Source of the DNA: JAENVU01 sp046598395
GTDB lineage: Bacteria > Actinomycetota > Acidimicrobiia > IMCC26256 > JAENVU01
Assembly: GCA_046598395.1 (NCBI GenBank)
Contig: JBKJIQ010000047.1
Coordinates: 124,001-188,000, forward strand
DNA length: 64,000 nucleotides
Direction of reading: 5' to 3'
In this document: positions 16,196-25,000 of the stretch, in pieces
Position numbering within the stretch: the first letter of the stretch is position 1
Layout: every line of letters begins with the position of its first letter
Translations under genes and position numbers: made by a program
The notes under the pieces: generated by a model
What the model saw: the letters and a program-made list of their open reading frames with translations, nothing else
What the model was told of the DNA's origin: nothing
Databases searched by the model: none

Positions 16196-17443
16196 TCAGG
16201 CGTTCTTGGGGATTTCCCGGAACGGCGCGCCCTTGTGCGGGTCGGGTTCCTTGGGGAGCCCGAGCGCTCGCTCGCCGATGATGTTGCGTTGCACCTGGTC
16301 GGTGCCGCCGTAAATCGACGGGCCGGGCGAAAACAACACCATTTCCTGTTGGATCCCGCCGCTCATGCTGTCTTTGCCCATGACCGCCAAGTGGGGCCCG
16401 AGGACCCGGGTCGCAAGTTCACGATTGAGCCGCAAGATATCGCTCATCATCAGCTTCGCCAGGTTCGGTGCCGCTGCACTCGCGCCACCGCTGCGCATGC
16501 GCAGACTGGAGTACTTCCCGATCTGCTGCAAGGTCCAGAGTTTGGCGATCCCTTGGCGCAGGACCGCGTCATCGAGCGTCCCGTTTTCTCGGGCCAGCTC
16601 AATGATCCGCTGTGCCATTCCGCCGCCACCGCCGCCGGTACCACCGGTGCGGACCTGCCCAACGGTGTCGCCGACCCGCAATCCGAGCTGCTTCGCGAGC
16701 GGTCCGGGAAACGCCGAGCCCGCTCCACCACTCCCGCCGCTTCCGAGCCCGGCGCGTTCGGCCGCGAGGGTGGTGTTCGCCACCGCCCATCCGTTGTTGA
16801 GCCCGCCGATCATGTTCGCGTCGGGAACTCGGGCGCCGTCGAGGAAGACCTCGTTGAACATGGCGCGGCCGGTCATCTCCTTCAGCGGCCGGATCTCGAT
16901 GCCGGGTTGATCCATTTCGATCCCGAAATAGGTGATCCCCGTGTGCTTCGGCGAGTCCGGATCGGTGCGCGCGATCAGCATGCCCATATTGCAGGTCTGT
17001 GCGGTTGAGGTCCACACCTTCTGGCCGGTGATGACCCACTCGTCGCCATCCCGCTCGGCTTTGCACTGCAACCCCGCAAGGTCCGAACCCGCGCCCGGCT
17101 CGCTGAACAGCTGACACCAGGCGTCGGAGCCGTTCAAAATGCGCGCGAGCCAGACGTCTTTCTGCTCGCGCGATGCGTGCGCAACCAGCGTGGGCGCGGC
17201 CAAGAGGTAACCCAGCCCCGCGGGCGGACCGACCGCGCCGGCCGCCGCCAACTCCTCGTTGACCACATTGGCGAGCGCACGGCTGTACCCGCGTCCGAAG
17301 TCGGCCTCAGGGAACGTGGGTGCCGCGTACCCCGATGCTCCGAGGAGCTCCCACCACTGCGCAACCGTGAGGTCGGGATCCCAGTTCTGCTCGATCCAAG
17401 CGCGCACTTCATCGCGGACGGCTTCAGGTGTGATCGATGCCAT
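16196..17443 (-). CDS. Acyl-CoA dehydrogenase (FadE-like)
   Basis: 415 aa flavoprotein. The central FAD/substrate motifs LFSEPGAGSDLAG and GQKVWTSTAQ are present, and the C-terminus has PSIYGGTDQVQRNIIGERALGLPKEP. The usual catalytic Glu of the YEGT motif is Gly here. A Glu in TTLAAERAG is placed as in isovaleryl/long-chain dehydrogenases and may be the base. A glycine-rich loop (TGGTGGGGGG) between helices near residue 270 is unusual. GGAGG lies about six bases before the ATG. It leads the acd-LLM pair and follows the ArsC gene after 54 bases. Confidence 0.88.
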   Translation of the reverse strand: MASITPEAVRDEVRAWIEQNWDPDLTVAQWWELLGASGYAAPTFPEADFGRGYSRALANVVNEELAAAGAVGPPAGLGYLLAAPTLVAHASREQKDVWLARILNGSDAWCQLFSEPGAGSDLAGLQCKAERDGDEWVITGQKVWTSTAQTCNMGMLIARTDPDSPKHTGITYFGIEMDQPGIEIRPLKEMTGRAMFNEVFLDGARVPDANMIGGLNNGWAVANTTLAAERAGLGSGGSGGAGSAFPGPLAKQLGLRVGDTVGQVRTGGTGGGGGGMAQRIIELARENGTLDDAVLRQGIAKLWTLQQIGKYSSLRMRSGGASAAAPNLAKLMMSDILRLNRELATRVLGPHLAVMGKDSMSGGIQQEMVLFSPGPSIYGGTDQVQRNIIGERALGLPKEPDPHKGAPFREIPKNA

Positions 17444-17497
17444 GAAATCCTCCGGTGGCGAGTGTTCAGCGACGAACGTTTCGAAACAAGCAAACTG

Positions 17498-17839
17498 TTA
17501 GAGCAGGTCGAGCATCTTTTCGGGGGGCCGGGCAATGACACCGCGATCACCGACGATGACGACTGGGCGTTCCATGAGCTCGGGATGCTCCAGCAACAAC
17601 TCCACCACCTGATCCCGACTGATGTAATCGTTGGCGACGAGCCCGAGATCCTTGAACCGGTTGTCTTTGCGGACCAGGTCGGCAGGCTGCTCCGCTATCA
17701 CATCGACGATCCGTTCGAGGGTGGCACGGTCGGGCGGCGTCTTGAGGTACTCGGTCACGGTCGCATCCACATGGTGGTCGGATGCAATACCCATCGCCCC
17801 GCGCGACTTGGAGCACGACGGGTTGTGAAAGATCTGCAT
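17498..17839 (-). CDS. arsC: ArsC-family (glutaredoxin-type) arsenate reductase
   Basis: 113 aa, matching the 113-120 aa of the family. The active-site loop is NPSCSKSRGA with Cys9, and the three conserved arginines/LxK context appear as LVRKDNRFKDLGL and ERPVVI, GVIARPPEKMLDLL. Proteins of this family reduce arsenate with glutathione or mycothiol/glutaredoxin, although Spx/YffB-like members have other roles. No other arsenic genes are nearby, so detoxification is only a tentative role. ATG 17839 starts the first beta strand; a longer frame upstream is shared with the YceH gene's 3' end and was not used. Confidence 0.75.
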   Translation of the reverse strand: MQIFHNPSCSKSRGAMGIASDHHVDATVTEYLKTPPDRATLERIVDVIAEQPADLVRKDNRFKDLGLVANDYISRDQVVELLLEHPELMERPVVIVGDRGVIARPPEKMLDLL

Positions 17840-17858
17840 TTCGGTCACGGCCGTGAGG

Positions 17859-18554
17859 CTAATCCCGAGATTCGGATGCGAGCCGGTCCAGCGCGGTCGC
17901 GAGGCGCGCGACCTCCGCTTCCAGGGCGGCCACTCGGCCGAGCAACGCACCCACGTTCGTGACCTCCGCCACATCGGAAGGCGCAGAGCTAGCCGCAGTC
18001 ACCCGGTCGCCGGTCGTCGCGGTCGTCGCGGTCGTCGCGGTCGTCGCGGTCGTCGCGGTCGTCGCGGTCGAGAGGCACTCGCGCCAGCGTGATTCTTTGT
18101 GGCCCGGTTCCCGGTGGAGCTGTTCGACCAGCGGACCGTCCTCATGCAGGGCCAGGCGACCCAACGCCTCGTCGAGCGATTCAAGGGTGGCGAATGCGTA
18201 CAGCCTCTCCGTGCGCGCCTTGAGCTCTCCGGGCGTCTGGGCGCCTCGCAGGAGGAGGACACAAAGCAGTGCCAGCTCTGGCTTTCCCATCGGCAACGCC
18301 CGAGCCAGAAGTTCTGAGTACTTGATCGCCCGTCCACCGAGCGGCTTCTCTCGCCGGACCAGTTCGAGTGTTCGCAGCTCGTCGAGCCCGGCCTCGACGG
18401 TGGCTCCGCTGTAGCTCACCACTGGCGCACGGTTGGTCGACTGATTGCAAGCGCTCATGAGTGCGTTCAGGCTCAGGGGGTACTGATCCGGCGTCGTGCG
18501 TCCCTTCTCCAGCAGACATCCCAATATCCGTGCGGCCACCGACGAAATCTCCAT
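17859..18554 (-). CDS. YceH/DUF480 winged-helix protein with tandem-repeat linker
   Basis: 231 aa. Residues 1-165 are a typical DUF480 double winged-helix protein (RILGCLLEKGRTTPDQYPLSLNALMSACNQ at the start, GELKARTERLYAF in the second domain). A linker of seven Ala-Thr-Thr triplets then follows, encoded by a 9-bp DNA repeat. The last 35 residues form a heptad coiled coil (LLGRVAALEAEVARLATALDRLA). The family role is unclear; YceH proteins occur across proteobacteria and actinobacteria. The coiled coil suggests a dimer or partner contact, with the repeat acting as a variable spacer. A TAGCTT box seven bases before the ATG indicates leaderless transcription. Confidence 0.85.
   Translation of the reverse strand: MEISSVAARILGCLLEKGRTTPDQYPLSLNALMSACNQSTNRAPVVSYSGATVEAGLDELRTLELVRREKPLGGRAIKYSELLARALPMGKPELALLCVLLLRGAQTPGELKARTERLYAFATLESLDEALGRLALHEDGPLVEQLHREPGHKESRWRECLSTATTATTATTATTATTATTGDRVTAASSAPSDVAEVTNVGALLGRVAALEAEVARLATALDRLASESRD
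18012..18065. repeat. 9-bp minisatellite (GGTCGTCGC x6) inside the YceH gene
   Basis: Six perfect head-to-tail copies of GGTCGTCGC, with partial copies at both ends (18003-18070). On the coding (minus) strand each unit is one Ala-Thr-Thr. Unit length is a multiple of three, so copy-number changes keep the frame. Confidence 0.95.
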
Positions 18555-18567
18555 CCCCGGCAAGCTA
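18555..18567 (-). promoter_or_regulatory. Leaderless -10 box TAGCTT-N7-ATG for the YceH gene
   Basis: TAGCTT at 18567-18562 on the minus strand, seven bases before the ATG at 18554. Confidence 0.4.
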
Positions 18568-18585
18568 GCTATCCAGCGGCGCGGA

Positions 18586-18598
18586 TACATTTTCCACG
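18586..18598 (+). promoter_or_regulatory. Leaderless -10 box TACATT-N7-ATG for the ferritin-like gene
   Basis: TACATT at 18586-18591, seven bases before the ATG at 18599. It is divergent from the YceH box within a 44-base intergenic region. Confidence 0.42.
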
Positions 18599-19732
18599 AT
18601 GACTGAATCAACTTCCCGCCAGTTTCTGGGCCGCGACGATGTCAACGACATCGAATCGATTATCAGAGACGACGCCCGAGATTTCGGGACCGAGCACCAC
18701 ACCACGACCGCGCGCGGCGACACCATCTTCACGTGGGACTACACCCGCACCCGTGAGGGTCTCGGCAAGCTCTACGAGAAGGCCAAGACGTCGCAGTGGA
18801 ACGGCTCCACCGAACTCGACTGGTCCATCGACGTCGACATCGAGCAGGTCGCACGGGAGATGTCCGGCGCGGTGAGCTTCTTCCAACAGCGAATGACCGA
18901 TGTTGACGGTTCACCGGTGCGCAAGTGGGGCGACGCCGAGTGGCTGCAGTTCCAAATGGAAGCGTTCAACTGGCGGATGAGCCAGTTCCTGCACGGCGAA
19001 CAAGGAGCCCTGCTCTGCACCGCGAAGATCGTGGTCACCACTCCGTGGATCGATGCGAAGTACTACGCGGCCACCCAGGTCATGGACGAAGCGCGACACG
19101 TCGAAGTGTTCGCGCGTTATCTCGACGAAAAGCTCGACGGCCACTACCCCGTCAACCCGAACCTGCAGCTGCTCATCGACGACGTGCTCGGTGACTCGCG
19201 TTGGGACATGACCTACATGGGCATGCAGATCATGATCGAAGGCCTGGCCCTCGCCGCGTTCGGCTTCATGCACCACATCACCCAAGAGCCACTCCTCAAG
19301 AAGTTGCTCCGCTACGTAATGAGCGACGAAGCCCGTCACGTTGCCTTCGGTGTGTTGTCGCTCCAGGAGTACTACCAAGGCCTGTCATCCGCAGAGCTTC
19401 GCGAGCGCCAAGAGTTCGCGTTCGAGGCGGCGATTCGAATGCGCGACCGGTTGATGATGCAGGCCGTGTGGGAACGCATGGGGATCGATCGCCGCACCAT
19501 CACCGAGACGATGTTCCGCCTCCGCGCCGAAGGCGGTAACCCATTCCAGGCCGCACTGTTCTCCAAGATCGTGCCGAACTGCAAGAAGCTCGGCCTGCTC
19601 GACGCGGGCGACGGCTGGCTGCGCGATCGATTCACCGAGATCGGCGTCATCGAGTACGAGGACGCCATGGACACCGGCGAGGAATACGCGATGCTCGACC
19701 TCGTCACCGCCGACCGGGCGGCCGTCAGCTGA
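18599..19732 (+). CDS. Ferritin-like diiron protein (putative oxygenase)
   Basis: 377 aa. A complete diiron carboxylate set can be read: Glu134 (HGEQGAL), Glu164 with His167 (MDEARH), Glu214 (MIEGLA) and Glu244 with His247 (SDEARH). This is the 4-Glu/2-His pattern of R2-like/AurF-like oxygenases and related actinobacterial ferritin-like proteins. Such enzymes activate O2 for hydroxylation, N-oxygenation or desaturation; no ferredoxin or reductase partner is adjacent. There is no membrane segment. The 3' end overlaps the convergent aat gene by eight bases. Substrate unknown. Confidence 0.78.
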   Translation: MTESTSRQFLGRDDVNDIESIIRDDARDFGTEHHTTTARGDTIFTWDYTRTREGLGKLYEKAKTSQWNGSTELDWSIDVDIEQVAREMSGAVSFFQQRMTDVDGSPVRKWGDAEWLQFQMEAFNWRMSQFLHGEQGALLCTAKIVVTTPWIDAKYYAATQVMDEARHVEVFARYLDEKLDGHYPVNPNLQLLIDDVLGDSRWDMTYMGMQIMIEGLALAAFGFMHHITQEPLLKKLLRYVMSDEARHVAFGVLSLQEYYQGLSSAELRERQEFAFEAAIRMRDRLMMQAVWERMGIDRRTITETMFRLRAEGGNPFQAALFSKIVPNCKKLGLLDAGDGWLRDRFTEIGVIEYEDAMDTGEEYAMLDLVTADRAAVS

Positions 19733-20411
19733 CGCCGTTCGCGTCCGTAGAGTCCGGCCACGCAACGTCGAGGCCGAGCGCGTGTCCCAGCCGCTCCTGG
19801 TACACGGCGCGAGAGATTGTCACAGCACCGAGCGAGGCGAGGTGCGGTGTCGCCCACTGCACATCGAACACCGCGGCTCCGATGCTGCGGAGCTGATCCA
19901 CGGTCCCAGCCAACGCCACCTTGGACGCGTCAGTGACCCGATGAAACATCGACTCCCCGGCGAACAGACCGTTGATCGCCACACCGTACAGACCGCCCAC
20001 GAGTTCCCCGGCGCGCCAGGTTTCCACGCTGTGGGCCCATCCGAGTTGGTGGAGCCTCGTGTAGGCGGTCACAAACTCTTCGTCGATCCAACCGTGCGGG
20101 CGGCGCGGATCGCCACACCCACGCATGACCGCCTCGAACGAGGTATCGAGACGGATCTCGAAGTCTCCGAGACGCCGTCGTAACGACCGGCTCACGTGAA
20201 GCCCGTCGAGCGGGATGATCCCTCGCTCAACCGGCGACCACCAACCGAGCCGTCGCCGTCGGCCGACGCGCATCGGGAACAACCCGGCTCGATACGCCGC
20301 GAGCAGCGTTCCCGGTTCGAGGTCCGCCCCCACGCCCGCCACATCGCCATCCCCGGCTGCCTCCGGATCGGGTAATGCCCACGCCGATGGCGGCGGCTCA
20401 AACGGTCTCAT
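19725..20411 (-). CDS. aat: Leucyl/phenylalanyl-tRNA--protein transferase
   Basis: 228 aa, family length. Hallmarks are GLFPMRV followed by WWSPVERGIIPLD, then GGLYGVAINGLFAGESMFHRVTDASKVAL, and the terminal FDVQWATPHLASLGAVTISRAVYQERL. The enzyme transfers Leu or Phe from tRNA to proteins with N-terminal Lys or Arg, creating N-degrons for ClpS/ClpAP. The start is ATG 20411; GTG three bases... upstream at 20414 is possible (GGAAG lies just before). It converges on the diiron gene with an 8-base overlap and follows the gltD 3' repeat region. Confidence 0.92.
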   Translation of the reverse strand: MRPFEPPPSAWALPDPEAAGDGDVAGVGADLEPGTLLAAYRAGLFPMRVGRRRRLGWWSPVERGIIPLDGLHVSRSLRRRLGDFEIRLDTSFEAVMRGCGDPRRPHGWIDEEFVTAYTRLHQLGWAHSVETWRAGELVGGLYGVAINGLFAGESMFHRVTDASKVALAGTVDQLRSIGAAVFDVQWATPHLASLGAVTISRAVYQERLGHALGLDVAWPDSTDANGVS

Positions 20412-20439
20412 CACTCTTCCGAGTCTCCCCCACGAACCG

Positions 20440-20455
20440 CGCGGCTCGGGCCGCG
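20440..20455 (-). terminator. Hairpin downstream of gltD
   Basis: CGCGGC/GCCGCG perfect 6-bp stem with a 4-base loop, 34 bases after the gltD stop in the direction of transcription. No U run follows, so termination is only suggested. It also lies within the aat upstream region. Confidence 0.3.
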
Positions 20456-20488
20456 TGGCGTCACGGCGCGTGGCGTCACGGCGCGTGG
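20452..20488. repeat. 15-bp direct repeat, 2.5 copies, abutting the gltD stop codon
   Basis: CGCGTGGCGTCACGG occurs at 20452-20466 and 20467-20481, followed by CGCGTGG at 20482-20488. The copies are identical. The array ends exactly at the gltD stop codon. Confidence 0.9.
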
Positions 20489-21970
20489 TTATCGCACACC
20501 GATGGGGGCGGCGTCCGGGGTGAGTGGAGACGGCAGATCGGAGTCGCCCATCAGGAACCGATCGACCGCGGCCGCACACGATCGGCCTTCGGCGATGGCC
20601 CACACGATCAGGCTCTGACCCCGACCCATATCGCCGCAGACGAACACACCCTCCACGTTGGTCTGCCATTCGCTGCTGCGCGCGACGTTGCCGCGATCGT
20701 TGCATTCGATCCCGAGCTGTTCGAGCATGCCGGTGCGCTCGGGGCCCACAAACCCCATCGCCAGCAATGCAATGTCGCAGGGAAGTTCGAAGTCGGAGTC
20801 TTCGACCTTCTCGAAGCTCATTCGGCCGTCGACGAACTTCTGCTCCACTTCATGGGCGCGCAGCGCTCGGACATTCCCCGACTCATCGCCGAGAAAGCAC
20901 TCGGTATTCACCGCAAAGACCCGCTCGCCGCCTTCCTCGTGGGCGGATGACGTGCGGTAGATGAGCGGCCACGTGGGCCACGGGTTCGCATCGGGGCGTG
21001 CATTGGGTGGCCGCGCCATGATCTCGAATTGGTGGATCGTGGCCGCGCCATGACGATGCGACGTTCCCAAGCAATCAGCTCCGGTGTCCCCACCACCGAT
21101 GATCACCACGTGCTTGCCGGCCGCGGAGAACGGGTGCTCGGCGAGGTCACCGGCCTGCACCTTGTTCGCCGGTGGCAAGAACTCCATTGCCTGATAAACG
21201 CCCGCGAGGTCGCGACCCGGAATTGGCAAATCTCGGGCGGTCGTGGCCCCTCCGGCGAGGACGATCACGTCGAAGTCGCGTTGCAACTCCTCCACGGAAA
21301 CGTTCTCGCCCACGTTGGCGTTGACCCGGAACCGTGTGCCCTCTGTTTCCATCTGCGCGAGACGACGGTCCAGCACGCGCTTCTCCATCTTGAACTCGGG
21401 AATGCCGTAGCGGAGGAGACCGCCGATGCGATCCGCGCGCTCGAGCACCGTGACCGTATGACCGGCGCGGGTGAGCTGCTGCGCCGCGGCCAACCCGGCC
21501 GGTCCCGAGCCCACGATGGCCACGGTCTTTCCCGTCACCACGCTCGGCATCACGGCAGCGATGGTGCCGTCTCCGAACTCTGCATCGAAGCCGTGCTCGA
21601 TGATGCTGACTTCAACCTGCTTGATCGTGACCGCGTCCTCATTGATGCCGAGCACGCAACTGGCTTCGCACGGGGCGGGACACAGCCGTCCCGTGAACTC
21701 GGGGAAGTTGTTGGTGGCATGCAGGCGGTCGAGTGCACCCGGCCAGTCGGCCCGGTATACGAGGTCGTTCCATTCGGGGATCAAGTTTCCCAGCGGACAT
21801 CCCAAGTGACAGAACGGAATCCCACAGTCCATGCACCGCGCGGCCTGATGCTGAAGCTGGTCGTCGGGGAAAGGCTCGTAGACCTCACGCCAGTCGCGGA
21901 GCCGCACCGGCACCGACCGCCGCGTGGGCGTCTCCCGTCCGTATTTCATGAACCCCGTTGGCTCACCCAT
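20489..21970 (-). CDS. gltD: Glutamate synthase small subunit
   Basis: 493 aa. The N-terminal Fe-S region has Cys46-x2-Cys49-x4-Cys54-x3-Cys58 and a second group at Cys97, Cys101 and Cys105. It is followed by FAD (AIVGSGPAGLAAA) and NADPH (VVIIGGGDTGADCLG) Rossmann motifs and the C-terminal VEGVFVCGDMGRGQSLIVWAI. It passes NADPH electrons to GltB for glutamate formation from glutamine and 2-oxoglutarate. A GGAGGG Shine-Dalgarno lies about nine bases before the ATG. A strong hairpin separates it from gltB upstream (74-base gap). Confidence 0.96.
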   Translation of the reverse strand: MGEPTGFMKYGRETPTRRSVPVRLRDWREVYEPFPDDQLQHQAARCMDCGIPFCHLGCPLGNLIPEWNDLVYRADWPGALDRLHATNNFPEFTGRLCPAPCEASCVLGINEDAVTIKQVEVSIIEHGFDAEFGDGTIAAVMPSVVTGKTVAIVGSGPAGLAAAQQLTRAGHTVTVLERADRIGGLLRYGIPEFKMEKRVLDRRLAQMETEGTRFRVNANVGENVSVEELQRDFDVIVLAGGATTARDLPIPGRDLAGVYQAMEFLPPANKVQAGDLAEHPFSAAGKHVVIIGGGDTGADCLGTSHRHGAATIHQFEIMARPPNARPDANPWPTWPLIYRTSSAHEEGGERVFAVNTECFLGDESGNVRALRAHEVEQKFVDGRMSFEKVEDSDFELPCDIALLAMGFVGPERTGMLEQLGIECNDRGNVARSSEWQTNVEGVFVCGDMGRGQSLIVWAIAEGRSCAAAVDRFLMGDSDLPSPLTPDAAPIGVR

Positions 21971-21991
21971 GCGACACCACCCTCCGCTTAT

Positions 21992-22034
21992 CTTGCGTCA
22001 CTTTCCCACGTCTGGCGTGGGAAAGTGACGCAAG
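21992..22034 (-). promoter_or_regulatory. Perfect 19-bp hairpin between gltB and gltD
   Basis: CTTGCGTCACTTTCCCACG and its exact reverse complement flank a 5-base loop (22011-22015). It lies 10 bases after the gltB stop and 21 bases before the gltD start in the transcript. There is no U tract, and the gltD Shine-Dalgarno (GGAGGG) starts about six bases after the 3' arm. It may act as a processing, stabilising or attenuating element. Confidence 0.7.
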
Positions 22035-22044
22035 TTCAGTGTGC

Positions 22045-25000
22045 TCAGCCACGAGACGCGGCCATGATCGCTTCGTCAACATTGATGCCGCGTTCCTCGG
22101 CGACGCGAGCTGCTTCGAGGACGCGTTTGAAGTCCTTGGGCATCACCTTGCGGAACCGCGTGACCACCTCGCGCCAGTGTGCGAGCATGCCGGCGGCAAC
22201 CGCAGATCCCGTCTCGATCTGGTGGGTGCGCACCGTGGCGCGTAGCCACTCCTGGTCATCCTCGTCCAGGTCGTCGAGGTCCACCATCTCGCGGTTCAAC
22301 CGTGTGAAGAACAACCCGTCACCATCGTGGACATACGCGATGCCGCCCGACATTCCGGCGCCGAAGTTCCGACCGGTGGTGCCCAGGATCACGACCCGGC
22401 CGCCGGTCATGTACTCGCAGGCGTGATCCCCCACCGCTTCCACCACGGCGGTGGCGCCGGAGTTGCGGACACAGAACCGCTCGCCCACCGCGCCGCGCAG
22501 ATACACCTCGCCGCGCGTCGCGCCGTAGAGGATCACATTGCCCGCAATGACGTTCTCTTCGGCCACGAAAGGGGCAACGGGTGACGGCCCCACCACGATG
22601 CGTCCGCCCGAGAGTCCCTTGCCGAGGTAGTCGTTCGCGTCACCCACCAGCCGGAGCGTGATGCCCGGTGGAACGAACGCCCCGAAGCTCTGACCCGCCG
22701 AACCGGTGAACGTGATATCGATCGTGTTGTCGGGAAGGCCGTCCGCCCCATAGCGACGGGTCAGCTCCGAGCCGAGCATCGTGCCCACGGTCCGGTTCAC
22801 GTTGCGTACCGGCAGATCGATCGCCACCGGCTCGCCCCGATCCAGTGCGGGTTCGCACCGTTCGATGAGCGTGTTGTCGAGCGCCTGGTCGAGTCCGTGG
22901 TCCTGGGACTTCGTGCAGTACATGTCTTGGGTGTCGTGATCAAAGTCGGGCACGTGCAGGATCGGGGTGAGGTCGAGCCCCGAGGCCTTCCAGTGATCTA
23001 CCGCGGCGCGTGTGTCGAGATACTCGGCGTGGCCGATGGCCTCGGCCACGGTCCGGAATCCCAACTCGGCGAGATACTCACGCACCTCCTCCGCAATGAA
23101 CTCGAAGAAGTTCACGACGAACTCAGGTTGACCGGTGAACTTCTTGCGCAGTTCGGGGTTCTGGGTCGCGACCCCCACGGGGCACGTGTCGAGGTGACAC
23201 ACCCGCATCATGATGCAGCCGCTCACCACCAGCGGCGCCGATGCGAAGCCGAACTCTTCGGCGCCGAGCAAAGTAGCGATCACCACATCGCGTCCGGTCT
23301 TCAACTGGCCGTCGGTCTGCACCACGATCCGGTCCCGCAGGCCGTTGAGCAACAAGGTTTGCTGGGTCTCGGCGAGTCCGAGTTCCCATGGCGCGCCCGC
23401 GTGCTTGAGTGAGGTGAGCGGCGACGCGCCGGTCCCACCGTCGTGACCCGAGATCAAGACCACATCGGCATGCGCTTTGCTCACGCCCGCCGCCACCGTC
23501 CCGACGCCCACCTCGGCCACGAGCTTCACGTGGACCCGCGCCCGCGGGTTGGCGTTCTTCAGGTCATGAATGAGTTGCGCAAGATCTTCGATCGAATAGA
23601 TATCGTGATGAGGTGGCGGACTGATGAGCCCCACCCCAGGCGTGGAGTGGCGGGTGCGGGCGATCCATGGGTACACCTTGTGGCCGGGGAGCTGTCCGCC
23701 CTCCCCTGGCTTCGCACCCTGGGCCATCTTGATTTGAATATCGTCCGCGTTCACCAGGTACTCGCTCGTCACACCGAATCGGCCGCTCGCAACCTGCTTG
23801 ATCGCGCTCCGTCGTAGGTCACCGTTCGCATCCGGCGTGAAGCGATCCGCGTCCTCGCCGCCTTCACCGGTGTTGGACTTTCCACCGATCCGGTTCATCG
23901 CGATCGCGAGCGTCTGGTGGGCTTCCGCAGAAATCGACCCGTAGCTCATCGCGCCAGTGGAGAACCGCTTCACCACCTCGCTCACGGGCTCGACCTCGTC
24001 GATCGAGATCGGCGGGCGCGTACCGGTCTTGAACTCGAACAGACCGCGGAGCGTGGCGAGCTGCTGCGATTGATCGTCGACCAGGCGGGTGTACTGCTTG
24101 AACACCTCGTAGCGCCCGGTGCGGGTGGCGTGCTGAAGTTTGAACACCGTCTCGGGGTTGAAAAGGTGGTACTCACCTTCGCGTCGCCATTGGTATTCGC
24201 CACCGATCTGGAGTTCGCGGTGCGCGAGTTCCGACGGCCGAGGTGGGAACGCGAACTCATGGCGAGCCGCAGCCTCTTTCGCGATGACGTCGAGCCCGAC
24301 CCCACCAAGCCGGCTGGTCGTACCGATGAAGTACTCGTCCACCACGTCTTGACTCAGCCCGATCGCTTCGAACACCTGGGCGCCGGTGTAGGACGCCACC
24401 GTGGAGATGCCCATCTTCGACATCACCTTCAGCATGCCCTTGCCGCACGCCTTCATGTAGTTCTTCGCGGCCTGACGTGACGTGATCGAGAGGTAGCCCT
24501 CGCGCACCAGGTCTCGCAGCGCATCGAACACCAGGTACGGGTTCACCGCCGCGGCGCCATATCCGATCAGCAATGCGATGTGATGCACCTCGCGCGCCTC
24601 GCCCGTTTCCACCACGAGGCCTACACGCGTCCGGGTCTTCTCGCGGATTAGGTGATGGTGCACCGCGGCGGTGATGAGCACGCTCGGAATCGGCGCAAGA
24701 TCCTCGGTCGCGTAGCGGTCAGAGAGAATGATCAGATCGGCACCGTTGGTGATGGCCTCACTGACCTCCACGCGAATGCGTTCGATCGCGAGCCGAAGGC
24801 CGTCACCACCATCGACGACGGGATACAGCGCGTCGACGGTAAAAGGTTGGTAGCCATCGACGCCACCGGGCTCGTCGATGTACCGCAGCTTCGCGAGGTC
24901 GTCGTTGTCGATCACCGGATGCGGCAACACGATCTGGCGACACGACTCCGGTCCGGGTGCAAGCAGGTTCGCCTCGGGACCGATCGTTCCACCGAGGCTC

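Noticed and set aside
18003..18070. Regular short repeats resembling a CRISPR array
   Set aside because: The units are contiguous 9-mers with no spacers and lie in frame inside a conserved protein gene.
21992..22034. gltB/gltD hairpin as a standard intrinsic terminator
   Set aside because: No U tract follows and gltD depends on read-through or a nearby promoter; left as a regulatory or processing element.
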